Below are positions 1 to 6,924 of a DNA stretch of 8,038 nucleotides, in pieces (positions within the stretch are counted from its first letter, which is position 1; the number at the start of each line of letters is the position of its first letter). Under the pieces are notes generated by a model, which saw nothing but the letters and a program-made list of their open reading frames with translations, did no database searches and had not been told where the DNA came from. A program made the translations under genes and the position numbers. Origin of the DNA: Thiodiazotropha sp040507245 (GTDB lineage: Bacteria; Pseudomonadota; Gammaproteobacteria; Chromatiales; Chromatiaceae); NCBI GenBank assembly GCA_040507245.1, contig JBEVVH010000160.1:1-8038 (forward strand), in the 5' to 3' direction.

Positions 1-81
1 CTCTTCTCATTTTGATTGACCGCAACTTCAATCATGGCGCATTACGACGCCGTTATTGAGGGGGGAGGAGACCATTACATC

Positions 82-108
82 GGGCTACGGTTCTACGGAT
101 CGTAACCC
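82..108. repeat. Imperfect inverted repeat downstream of pyc
   Basis: GGGCTACG (82-89) and CGTAACCC (101-108) can pair as an 8-bp stem with one C/A mismatch around an 11-nt loop. It lies about 110 bp past the pyc stop codon. On the pyc-sense strand no T-run follows the stem, so an intrinsic terminator is not well supported. The arm sequences resemble those of the larger REP-like element at 138-196 (shared GGGYTACG core), so this may be a degenerate fragment of the same repeat family. Confidence 0.4.
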
Positions 109-137
109 TTTGCCTTGGGTGAAATGTCCTGGCTCAT

Positions 138-196
138 GTAGCCCGGATGCAGCGCAGCGGAATCCGGGGGTCGGTGCCACGCCTTTCCCGGGTTAC
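138..196. repeat. REP-like palindromic intergenic element
   Basis: Two nested pairings are visible. CCCGGAT (142-148) pairs perfectly with ATCCGGG (162-168) around a GC-rich loop containing GCAGCGCAGCGG. Alternatively GTAGCCCGG (138-146) pairs with CCGGGTTAC (188-196), needing one G-T wobble. The string GTAGCCCGGATGCAGCGCAG is, from general knowledge, typical of a repeat scattered between genes in many gammaproteobacteria. The element begins 20 bp beyond the pyc stop. Such elements are thought to protect mRNA 3' ends or weaken read-through, but no function can be read from the sequence here. A perfect partner copy of the 5' arm is missing, so this copy looks incomplete or diverged. Confidence 0.6.
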
Positions 197-215
197 GGTG
201 TTCTCCTGTCGGAAC

Positions 216-3200
216 TCAGCGGAAGCGCAACAGCAGATCCTTGGCCTCTACGGTGGTGTCGGGTTCGATCTCGATGCTCTTCACCACCCCGGCCATGGAG
301 GCGTTGACCGTGGTGAACATCTTCATCGCTTCCAGGGTAAACAGGGGATCACCCTTGTTCACTGCGTCACCGACGCTCACCGAGATCTGGGTCACCTTGC
401 CCGGGATCGGCGCGCCAACCTGGCGCGGATCGTCCGGGCTGGCCTTGGGCCGGGAGGTGCTGTCCACCACCAGACTCTTGTCCTGGATGGTGATGTTGCG
501 GGCATCGCCGTTGAGTTCGAAGATCACCGTGCGCTTGCCGTGCTTGCCCGCCTCGCCCAGATGCAGCAGCTTGATGAACAGGGCCTTGCCCGGTTCGATC
601 TCGACCGCGATCTCTTCATCGCAGCTCAGGCCATAGAAAAACGCCGGGGTGGGAAGCACCGAGAGGTCGCCGTACTGTTCGCACACCTTGTCGTAATCCA
701 GGAACACCTTCGGATACATCAGGTAGCTGAGCACTTCATCGTCACTCGGTTCGCGACCGAGCTTCTCCACCAGATCGAACTTCAGCGGCTGGAAATCCAC
801 CGCCTCCGCATGCAACCCGGGGCGGTCATCGATCGCCTTGCGTTCGCCCAGCACGATGCGCTGCAGCTCCTTGGGCCAACCGCCCTTGGGCTGTCCCAGA
901 CCACCGGCCAGCATATCGATCACCGATTCGGGAAAGGGCACGGAACCGGGGGCCAGGTTGAGCACGTCCTGGGCCTTGATGCCGCGGGTGACCAGGAAGA
1001 TCGCCATATCCCCCACCACCTTGGAGCTGGGGGTGACCTTGACGATGTCGCCGAACAGCTGGTTCACCTCCGCATAGGTACGCGCGACCTCAGGCCAGCG
1101 TGCCCCCAGACCCATGGCGCTGGCCTGTTCCTTGAGGTTGGTGAACTGGCCGCCGGGGAGTTCGTGCAGATACACCTCGGCGGTGCCGTGAGGCGCACTG
1201 GTATCGAAGGGCTTGTAGAAGGTACGCACATGCTCCCAGTAGTGGGACATCTCATCCAGCGCCTCCCGGTTGATGCCGGGATCCCGGGCGGTGTGCTCCA
1301 GGGCGGCGATCATGGAATTCAGGTTCGGCTGGGAGGTCGAACCGGAGAGTCCGGCGATCGCCCCGTCGACCACGTCCACGCCCGCGTCCACGGCGCGCAG
1401 CACGCTGGCCGCATTGATTCCCGAGGTGTCGTGGGTGTGGTAGTGAATCGGGATGCCGATCTCGGACTTCAGGGCGCGGAACAGCACGTCGGCGGCGTAG
1501 GGACGCAGCAGACCCGCCATGTCCTTGATGGCGAGGATGTGCGCGCCCCGCTTCTCGAGTTCCTTAGCCATGCTGATGTAGTACTCGAGATCGTACTTGT
1601 TGCGTTTCGGATCGAGGATGTTGCCGGTGTAACAGATCGCCGCCTCACACACCGCACGTCCGTCCTCGAGCACCGCCTCCATCGCCGGGAAGAGATTCTC
1701 CGCATAGTTCAGGCTGTCGAAGATACGGAAGATGTCCATGCCGTTTTCCACCGCACGGCGCACGAAACTGCCCACCACGTTGTCGGGATAGTTCGAGTAA
1801 CCCACCGCATTGGCGCCGCGCAGCAGCATTTGGAAACAGATGTTCGGAATCCGTTCGCGCAACTGGATCAGACGCTCCCAGGGGTCTTCGTTGAGAAAAC
1901 GCATCGCGGTGTCGAAAGTCGCGCCGCCCCACATCTCCAGGGAGAACAGGTTCGGCACCTTGTGCGCAATCACATCGGCGATGCGCAGCATGTCATCGCT
2001 GCGCATGCGGGTGGCGAGCAGGGACTGGTGCGCATCCCGCAGGGTGGTGTCGGTGAACAGCGCCTGATCCTGGGTGAGGATCCAGTCAGAGAAGCCCTTG
2101 GGACCCAACTCCAGCAGCCGGTCCCGGGTACCGGGCTGCAGGGGTGAGCGATGATCGTAGGCCGGCACCGGAGCCTGGGTGAAGAGCGCATCCGGCTTCC
2201 ACCCCTTGGCGGTGGGGTTGCCGTTGACGATCACCTCGCCGAGATAATTGAGCAGCTTGCTGGCGCGATCCCGGCGGGGCTTGAAATCGAACAGCGCCGG
2301 GGTGGTGTCGATCAGCCGGGTGGTGGCCTGACCGGAACGGAAGGTCTGGTCCTGGATGACGTTCTCCAGGAACGGGATGTTCGTCTTCACACCCCGGATG
2401 CGGAATTCGTGCAGCGCGCGCTGCATGCGCTCCAGGGCGTTTTCCCAGTTCGGCGAACGCACCGTGAGTTTCACCAGCAGGGAATCGTAATAGGGGGTGA
2501 CCACCGCCCCGTTGGTGGCGATCGCCGCGTCCAGGCGGATACCGCAACCCGCTGGGGAGCGGTAGGTGAGAATCCGTCCGATATCCGGCGCGAAACCGTT
2601 TTCCGGGTCTTCGGTGGTGATCCGGCACTGCACCGCGAAGCCCTCTCGGGGTATCTGCTCCTGGGGCGGTATGCCGATCTCCGCATCGTGCAGTGCCCGG
2701 CCCGAGGCGACCAGAATCTGCGAACGCACCAGGTCCAGATTGGTGATCTCTTCGGTGACCGTGTGTTCCACCTGAATACGCGGGTTCATCTCGATGAAGA
2801 ACCAGTCGCCGCTCTCCGCATCCACCAGGAACTCCACGGTGCCCGCGTTATCGTAGCCGATCTCGCAGGCCAGCCGGACCGCCGCGTCACACAGCGCCAG
2901 GCGGGTCGCTTCCGGCAGATCCACGGAGGGCGCGATCTCGATGACCTTCTGGTGACGGCGCTGCACCGAGCAGTCGCGCTCGTGCAGATGCACCACATTG
3001 CCGTGCCGGTCGCCGAGGATCTGAACCTCGATGTGCTTGGCCCGCTGGATGAAGCGCTCCAGGAACACCGCGCCGTTGCCGAAGGCGTTCTGTGCCTCGT
3101 TGCGGGCCTCATCGAGCAGACGGCCGAGATCCGCCGGCTCCCGCACCACTCGCATCCCTCGTCCGCCCCCTCCGTGGGCCGCCTTGATGATCAACGGGAA

Positions 3201-3671
3201 TCCGATCTCATCGGCGATGCGCACCGCGGTCTCCCGGTCCTCGATCGCCTCGTCGGTACCCGGCAGGGTGGGCACCTGGGCCCGCTGCGCGAGTTCCCGG
3301 GCCGCGGTCTTGTCGCCCATCTGCGCCAGCAGGTCCGCACGGGGACCGATAAATGTGATGCCGTTGTCCGCGCAGGCCTGGGCGAATTCCGGGTTCTCGG
3401 AGAGAAAACCATATCCGGGATGGATCGCATCGACCCCCTTGTCCAAGGCGATATCGATAATCCCCTGTATGTCCAGGTAGGCGCCGACCGGACCCTTTGC
3501 CGGGTTCAGTTTGTAGGCCTCGTCGGCCTTGGAGCGATGGATCGACAGGCGATCTTCCTCCGCATAGATCGTCACGGTTCGAATCCCGAGTTCATTCGCG
3601 GCGCGGAAGATTCGAATTGCGATCTCACTGCGGTTGGCAACCAGCAGCTTCTTGAAAGGCTTGATGGACAT
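216..3671 (-). CDS. pyc: Pyruvate carboxylase, single-chain, biotin-dependent
   Basis: This cytoplasmic enzyme carboxylates pyruvate to oxaloacetate using ATP and bicarbonate, refilling the TCA cycle. The 1151 residues match the usual single-polypeptide length. Order: biotin carboxylase domain (about 5-460) with the KKLLVANRSEIAIRI start, ATP-grasp glycine loop GGGGRGMR (167-174) and MNPRIQVEHTVTE (about 295-307); linker and carboxyltransferase domain (about 535-1000) opening with DTTLRDAHQSLLATRMR; C-terminal biotinyl domain with EAMKM, biotinylated Lys about 1117, 34 residues from the end. Carboxyltransferase residues are in place: IKDMAG (Lys about 716, the carbamylated metal ligand in characterised enzymes), HYHTHD (His about 745 and 747), Arg about 618 and Thr about 880 for pyruvate. 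The ATG at 3669-3671 is preferred over upstream ATGs because GGAG (3678-3681) sits 6 nt before it and the likely transcription start lies near 3704. No key residue is missing. It is transcribed alone, divergently from the surface-protein gene. Confidence 0.97.
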   Translation of the reverse strand: MSIKPFKKLLVANRSEIAIRIFRAANELGIRTVTIYAEEDRLSIHRSKADEAYKLNPAKGPVGAYLDIQGIIDIALDKGVDAIHPGYGFLSENPEFAQACADNGITFIGPRADLLAQMGDKTAARELAQRAQVPTLPGTDEAIEDRETAVRIADEIGFPLIIKAAHGGGGRGMRVVREPADLGRLLDEARNEAQNAFGNGAVFLERFIQRAKHIEVQILGDRHGNVVHLHERDCSVQRRHQKVIEIAPSVDLPEATRLALCDAAVRLACEIGYDNAGTVEFLVDAESGDWFFIEMNPRIQVEHTVTEEITNLDLVRSQILVASGRALHDAEIGIPPQEQIPREGFAVQCRITTEDPENGFAPDIGRILTYRSPAGCGIRLDAAIATNGAVVTPYYDSLLVKLTVRSPNWENALERMQRALHEFRIRGVKTNIPFLENVIQDQTFRSGQATTRLIDTTPALFDFKPRRDRASKLLNYLGEVIVNGNPTAKGWKPDALFTQAPVPAYDHRSPLQPGTRDRLLELGPKGFSDWILTQDQALFTDTTLRDAHQSLLATRMRSDDMLRIADVIAHKVPNLFSLEMWGGATFDTAMRFLNEDPWERLIQLRERIPNICFQMLLRGANAVGYSNYPDNVVGSFVRRAVENGMDIFRIFDSLNYAENLFPAMEAVLEDGRAVCEAAICYTGNILDPKRNKYDLEYYISMAKELEKRGAHILAIKDMAGLLRPYAADVLFRALKSEIGIPIHYHTHDTSGINAASVLRAVDAGVDVVDGAIAGLSGSTSQPNLNSMIAALEHTARDPGINREALDEMSHYWEHVRTFYKPFDTSAPHGTAEVYLHELPGGQFTNLKEQASAMGLGARWPEVARTYAEVNQLFGDIVKVTPSSKVVGDMAIFLVTRGIKAQDVLNLAPGSVPFPESVIDMLAGGLGQPKGGWPKELQRIVLGERKAIDDRPGLHAEAVDFQPLKFDLVEKLGREPSDDEVLSYLMYPKVFLDYDKVCEQYGDLSVLPTPAFFYGLSCDEEIAVEIEPGKALFIKLLHLGEAGKHGKRTVIFELNGDARNITIQDKSLVVDSTSRPKASPDDPRQVGAPIPGKVTQISVSVGDAVNKGDPLFTLEAMKMFTTVNASMAGVVKSIEIEPDTTVEAKDLLLRFR

Positions 3672-3677
3672 GTGGGT

Positions 3678-3681
3678 CTCC
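3678..3681 (-). promoter_or_regulatory. Shine-Dalgarno site deciding the pyc start
   Basis: On the minus strand GGAG lies 6 nt before the ATG at 3669-3671. The two more upstream in-frame ATGs (3702-3704 and 3687-3689) have no comparable site. The first would sit at the predicted 5' end of the mRNA, so the internal ATG giving MSIKPFKK is the better start. Confidence 0.7.
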
Positions 3682-3688
3682 GGCGTCA

Positions 3689-3703
3689 TGCTGCAACGCA
3701 GCA
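3689..3703 (-). promoter_or_regulatory. Perfect stem-loop in the pyc leader
   Basis: TGCTGC (3689-3694) and GCAGCA (3698-3703) form a perfect 6-bp stem closed by a 3-nt loop. In the pyc mRNA it would sit at or within a nucleotide or two of the predicted 5' end and upstream of the Shine-Dalgarno site, which it leaves free. 5'-terminal stems often slow mRNA decay. That role is inference here. Confidence 0.4.
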
Positions 3704-3711
3704 ATTGCCTG

Positions 3712-3741
3712 ACTATAGCAGGCGTCTGGTTCGAACTCCAA
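3712..3741 (-). promoter_or_regulatory. Candidate sigma-70 promoter of pyc
   Basis: On the minus strand TTGGAG (3736-3741, 4 of 6 to the -35 consensus) and TATAGT (3712-3717, 5 of 6 to the -10 consensus) are separated by 18 bp. Transcription would start near 3704, giving a leader of roughly 33 nt that contains the stem-loop and the GGAG site. The arrangement is coherent but was found by eye only. Confidence 0.45.
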
Positions 3742-3863
3742 GGTTTGGAAATCGATTTAGGGCGTGTCCCAGCAAGCGCTGAATAGTCACGCTTCTTACA
3801 CTGTCCTGCCAGTCCCCGGAGTACTACGAATCATCGCAGGCATCAACTCCTAATCAGGTGATC

Positions 3864-3889
3864 GATACGTGTCCAAGAGCGACACGATC
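3864..3889. repeat. Imperfect hairpin in the divergent intergenic region
   Basis: GAT-A-CGTGTC (3864-3873) pairs with GACACGATC (3881-3889) as a 9-bp stem with one bulged A and the loop CAAGAGC. There is no T-run on either side, so it is not a standard terminator. It could be an operator or an RNA structure. Function unknown. Confidence 0.35.
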
Positions 3890-4081
3890 CGGGTAAGTGC
3901 TTCGACCCATGCCGAGGCTTGCAGGTTTAGGTTTGAGGCTTTCATCAGGTTGTTTTTTCTTATGCCGCACAACAGTTTGCCAGACAACTGACGCAACGGG
4001 CAACCGATGTTTCAGGGGCCCTGCCAGAGGGTAGAACAGCCGCGTTTCGAGGCTTGCACAAGGGACAAACCGAATTACAGA

Positions 4082-4099
4082 GTGAGCCTGGCAGCTCAC
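4082..4099. repeat. Perfect 6-bp inverted repeat, possible operator
   Basis: GTGAGC (4082-4087) and GCTCAC (4094-4099) flank the 6-nt centre CTGGCA. The dyad lies about 18 bp upstream of the weak -35 candidate of the surface-protein gene, a usual place for a regulator site. The half-site spacing (GTGA-N10-TCAC) does not fit the CRP consensus (GTGA-N6-TCAC). No regulator can be named. Confidence 0.3.
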
Positions 4100-4116
4100 C
4101 CGAGACAGACGAGTGT

Positions 4117-4145
4117 TTGATCTGCCTGTATAAATCCAATACCCT
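4117..4145 (+). promoter_or_regulatory. Weak promoter candidate for the surface-protein gene
   Basis: TTGATC (4117-4122) and TACCCT (4140-4145) are 17 bp apart, which would start transcription near 4152 with a leader of about 36 nt. A better -10-like string, TATAAA (4129-4134), has no matching -35 at the right distance. The assignment is weak. Confidence 0.2.
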
Positions 4146-4174
4146 ACCGGGACGCACAAACAGGAACGTGCCCA

Positions 4175-4179
4175 AAGGA
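4175..4179 (+). promoter_or_regulatory. Ribosome binding site of the surface-protein gene
   Basis: AAGGA sits 8 nt before the ATG at 4188-4190, a normal spacing. It supports this start, which also gives a standard signal peptide at the very N-terminus. Confidence 0.7.
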
Positions 4180-4187
4180 TCTGTATC

Positions 4188-6836
4188 ATGAAGTATTTGC
4201 CAGGGATTGCCCTCTTATCCGCCATCCTCCCCTTCTCCGCCGCGTCTGCGGTCAGCTTTGAAATTCTCGACGCAAGTCCCGCCAACGACCAGCCCGTGTC
4301 GATCCGGGTGGCCACCTGTCCGGAGTACTATCTCACCCAGACATACGGTACGGAATCCGATGGCCATGCCATCAATATCTACGTAAAACTGTTCGGTGGC
4401 CTCAACATTGAACCGAGTCCGGCACCCTGTACCGACACCACCATAGAGATCGGTCCCTTCGCATCCGGCAACTACACTTTGAATCTCTACACGACGGAGA
4501 ACGGCGGTGCGTTCTTAGCGCAGGATTCAAAGCCCATCGAGATCCAGTCCGTAAGCGAAAACGAACCTCCCATGGGGCGTCTGGTGTTTCACGGCAACCC
4601 GGCGGAAGATCAACTGATCAGCATCGATGAGAGCTTTCTCAGTGACGCCAATGGCATCGGCGATCTGAGTCTGCAATGGTATCGCGATGACGAACCGATC
4701 CCGGGAGCCCTTTATTCAGCCTACTTCCTGACCAATGAGGACGTGAATCGGGAAATCCGCGTGGTCGCCTCCTACACTGACACCCAGGGCAACCCGGAGC
4801 AGTTCCATTCCCTGCCTTTGGCGGTGCCGGAACTGATCGCCGATGTACCGGACGAACCCAGCGGAGCGGTTTACATCACGGGCAGTTTTTCCACCGGTTC
4901 GACGCTGACCCTGCACAACCGCTACTTCGATGATGACGGGGTGACATTTGACTATCTCTGGCGATATATCCAATGGCCCGAGTCGTACGCTGACTCGAGG
5001 CTTCAGTATGACGCGGAACCCTACACCATCACCGAGCAGGATCTCGGCCTTGAAATTTTCAATGTAATCACACTGAACAGCGACTCCCTAATCTGGAGAG
5101 ACGTCATCTACAGCAATCGCAGCAGTGTCATCACCTCGGCCCGCTATGCCCCGGTCATCACCCTTTCAGAGCATCTCGATATCACCGCCATGGGCGCACT
5201 GACCCAGGTTGACCCGGGCATGGTGAGTGCTCATGACGTCCAGGACGGGGATATCGTCCCGGTATTGGAAAGCGTGGCCAGCAACGGAAACGATCCGACA
5301 ACCGTGAGCGGAGATCCGCTTGAACTGCCCAGCGGCAATCACCTGTTGACCTGGTCGGCAACCGACGGCGCAGGCACCACGACCCGGGCGGCACAGCTGA
5401 TTTCCATCGCACCGATCATCGAATTCAGTAGGGATCACAGCGACTACTACGATGACCACTATGCCTGTCCGCTCGAGTTGAGCGGTGCGGCTGCCGCCTA
5501 TCCGGTAACCATCGACTACCGGCTGAAAGGTATCCGCTACGGTGATGATCGTGAACAAACCCTGTTTGCGAACACACTCAGACTCGACGGCCATGAAACG
5601 ATTCTCGAGATCCCGATCTATGACGTCATGCTGAGCGATCCCGCCACCTTGCTCAGCGCATGGCTTGAGATGGATGCGGTCACGAATGCAGTACCCGGCG
5701 GCATTACCCGTTGCGACATCATCCTCGCCACCGACAACCCTTCACCCCGTGTTTCGCTGACCATCACCCAGGCCAACGAGCCTTATCGCATCCTGTTGAG
5801 AAGCTCGAATCCCGTGGTTCTCAACACATCCCTCAAGGGGTTACCCGACACCACGGACCCCATGCAAGCCCGTTATGCGTGGCAGGGTTCTGATGAGACG
5901 TTGATCGATATCGATACCCGGGAAGACACCTTTACGTTCGACCCCGCATCCCTTCAACCCGGCCTGTATCGCCTGGGTGTTAACGTGAACCTGGACCTCT
6001 GGCAAATGAGTGATGAACTCAGTTTCCTGGTCGTGAATGCGGACCCGGCCCGCTACAACGGTGACACCGACCAGGACGGGGTGCTCGACTACCCGGATGG
6101 CTCCGACGATTCCGATATGGACGGTATCCCGGACTATCTCGATCATTCCTATCTTCCGCGCAATCAGCTTCAGGTCATCAAGGCTGACGCGGAAATGGTA
6201 ATCGAAGCCGATCCCGGTCTGGAACTGTTTCTGGGCGACACCGCATTTCAGGCGTTGGTCTATTCCGCATCCATTGCACCTGAGGATATTACAAATTGCG
6301 GTTTGCCGGATCTCTGCGGCACAACCGATCCGGCGGATCCTGTGTACTATCCCGGTTTGTACAATTTCCAGATCAAGAATCTGTCCGGTGAAGGCAACAG
6401 TGTTCGGGTTGTGATACCGCAACAGGCGGCCATTACAGTCGACTCCCAATTCCGGGTTTTCACTCCGAGTGGTTGGCAGGCTTTCGCCGAGGACACCAAC
6501 AACCAGCTGAGCAGTGTCTCCGGCACGAACCGGTCATGCCCGGCCCCCGGGAGTGAAGCCTTTGTGAACGGCCTGAATGAAAACTCTTGGTGTGTGCAAT
6601 TGACCCTGGAAGATGGGGGACCTAACGACGGGGATGGCAAGGTGGATGGCAAAATCATGATCCTGGGCGGAATCATCGTCAACCCATCGGACAGCAGTGA
6701 TGAGCAAAATGGGGATTCGGATGCCGATAGCGGAGATACCGGTGATACCGAAGACAGCAACGGTGATGCGGAATCAACGGATCAGGACACGAGCAGCGAT
6801 AGTGGTGGTGGCGGCGGTGCCTTGTCACCCGGATGA
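4188..6836 (+). CDS. Secreted multidomain protein with choice-of-anchor U domain
   Basis: The product (882 residues) is an exported, probably surface or extracellular protein. Residues 1-21 form a Sec signal peptide (MKYLPGIALLSAILPFSAASA, cleavage after ASA). Then come: an unassigned beta-rich part (22-122); an Ig-like module (about 124-213) with LQWYRDDEPIPGA and REIRVVASYTDTQG; a second, diverged Ig-like module (about 223-316); an HYR-like module (about 320-408) with WSATDGAG; an unrecognised stretch (409-620); a thrombospondin-3-like calcium loop (624-652: DTDQDGVLDYPDGSDDSDMD); a choice-of-anchor U domain (about 660-832) with FTPSGWQAFAEDTNN, CPAPGS and WCVQLTLEDGGPNDGDG; an acidic D/S/E linker (833-871); and GGGGG (873-877). 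In this family an anchor helix and arginines normally follow, but TGA intervenes at 6834. Adhesion or binding is plausible, but no enzyme motif or ligand is visible. It is monocistronic. Confidence 0.88.
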   Translation: MKYLPGIALLSAILPFSAASAVSFEILDASPANDQPVSIRVATCPEYYLTQTYGTESDGHAINIYVKLFGGLNIEPSPAPCTDTTIEIGPFASGNYTLNLYTTENGGAFLAQDSKPIEIQSVSENEPPMGRLVFHGNPAEDQLISIDESFLSDANGIGDLSLQWYRDDEPIPGALYSAYFLTNEDVNREIRVVASYTDTQGNPEQFHSLPLAVPELIADVPDEPSGAVYITGSFSTGSTLTLHNRYFDDDGVTFDYLWRYIQWPESYADSRLQYDAEPYTITEQDLGLEIFNVITLNSDSLIWRDVIYSNRSSVITSARYAPVITLSEHLDITAMGALTQVDPGMVSAHDVQDGDIVPVLESVASNGNDPTTVSGDPLELPSGNHLLTWSATDGAGTTTRAAQLISIAPIIEFSRDHSDYYDDHYACPLELSGAAAAYPVTIDYRLKGIRYGDDREQTLFANTLRLDGHETILEIPIYDVMLSDPATLLSAWLEMDAVTNAVPGGITRCDIILATDNPSPRVSLTITQANEPYRILLRSSNPVVLNTSLKGLPDTTDPMQARYAWQGSDETLIDIDTREDTFTFDPASLQPGLYRLGVNVNLDLWQMSDELSFLVVNADPARYNGDTDQDGVLDYPDGSDDSDMDGIPDYLDHSYLPRNQLQVIKADAEMVIEADPGLELFLGDTAFQALVYSASIAPEDITNCGLPDLCGTTDPADPVYYPGLYNFQIKNLSGEGNSVRVVIPQQAAITVDSQFRVFTPSGWQAFAEDTNNQLSSVSGTNRSCPAPGSEAFVNGLNENSWCVQLTLEDGGPNDGDGKVDGKIMILGGIIVNPSDSSDEQNGDSDADSGDTGDTEDSNGDAESTDQDTSSDSGGGGGALSPG

Positions 6837-6890
6837 TTATTGCTGTTTGCCGGTCTCTACGGCATGGCCCGATTAAACCGCTCAAGGCGG
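6834..6890 (+). other. In-frame remnant of a GlyGly-CTERM-like anchor behind TGA
   Basis: Directly after the TGA (6834-6836), codons 6837-6890 read LLLFAGLYGMARLNRSRR in the same frame. Together with the preceding SGGGGGALSPG this gives the three parts of a GlyGly-CTERM sorting signal: a glycine motif, a short hydrophobic helix and a basic cluster. In known systems rhombosortase cuts near the glycines and the protein is passed on to the cell surface through type II secretion. Neither other forward frame gives a hydrophobic stretch here. One point against a simple single mutation: the frame stays open past RSRR until TGA at 6993-6995, about 35 residues further than such tails usually run. Confidence 0.6.
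6848..6864 (+). other. Short stem-loop 11 nt after the TGA
   Basis: TGCCG (6848-6852) pairs with CGGCA (6860-6864) around the 7-nt loop GTCTCTA. It begins 11 nt after the stop codon. It may be part of the mRNA 3' end, but it lacks a T-run. Confidence 0.35.
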
Positions 6891-6891
6891 T
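6877..6891 (-). terminator. Weak terminator-like hairpin between convergent genes
   Basis: ACCGC (6877-6881) and GCGGT (6887-6891) form a 5-bp stem with a 5-nt loop in the spacer between two convergent genes. Read on the minus strand it is followed by TTAAT, a very short T-rich tail. On the plus strand no T-run follows. It is the best terminator-like structure in this spacer, but weak. Confidence 0.25.
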
Positions 6892-6924
6892 ATACGCAAC
6901 GGATCACGCCGCTAACTGCAAAGC

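Larger units (their letters stand above)
3742..4187. other. Divergent intergenic region without a convincing gene
   Basis: This gap separates the pyc promoter from the surface-protein start. I see no tRNA, ncRNA or riboswitch consensus and no coding frame with protein-like composition. It holds several small symmetrical elements: an imperfect hairpin at 3864-3889, CAGGGGCCCTG at 4013-4023, an inverted repeat at 4082-4099, and an exact 11-bp direct repeat CGAGGCTTGCA at 3913-3923 and 4048-4058. It is long for two promoters, so it may hold regulatory sites for the surface protein or remnants of decayed DNA. Confidence 0.5.

Noticed and set aside
216..218. Possibility that UGA is a sense codon in this organism, which would also explain the TGA at 6834
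   Set aside because: pyc ends at TGA exactly where the family normally ends (after the biotinyl domain, LLLRFR), and the frame beyond it runs into the REP-like repeat. UGA is therefore a normal stop here.
147..3782. Two very long open frames on the plus strand (147-2147 and 2151-3782) opposite pyc
   Set aside because: They are mirror frames produced by the codon bias of pyc, which is unmistakably real on the minus strand. Their products are His/Gly/Gln-rich with no domain, no ribosome site and no conserved motif.
3990..4005. GACGCAACGGGCAACC resembles part of a c-di-GMP-I (GEMM) riboswitch
   Set aside because: Only one conserved strand is approximated. The partner GACGCAAAGCC-type strand, the tetraloop receptor and the closing helix are not found downstream.
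3854..4315. 153-codon minus-strand open frame across the intergenic region
   Set aside because: It runs into the signal-peptide region of the surface-protein gene on the other strand, has no ribosome site, and its product shows no domain or sensible composition.
3816..4330. Exact 11-bp match CCGGAGTACTA at 3816-3826 and 4320-4330
   Set aside because: The second copy lies inside coding sequence. No extension or symmetry is seen, so chance is enough.
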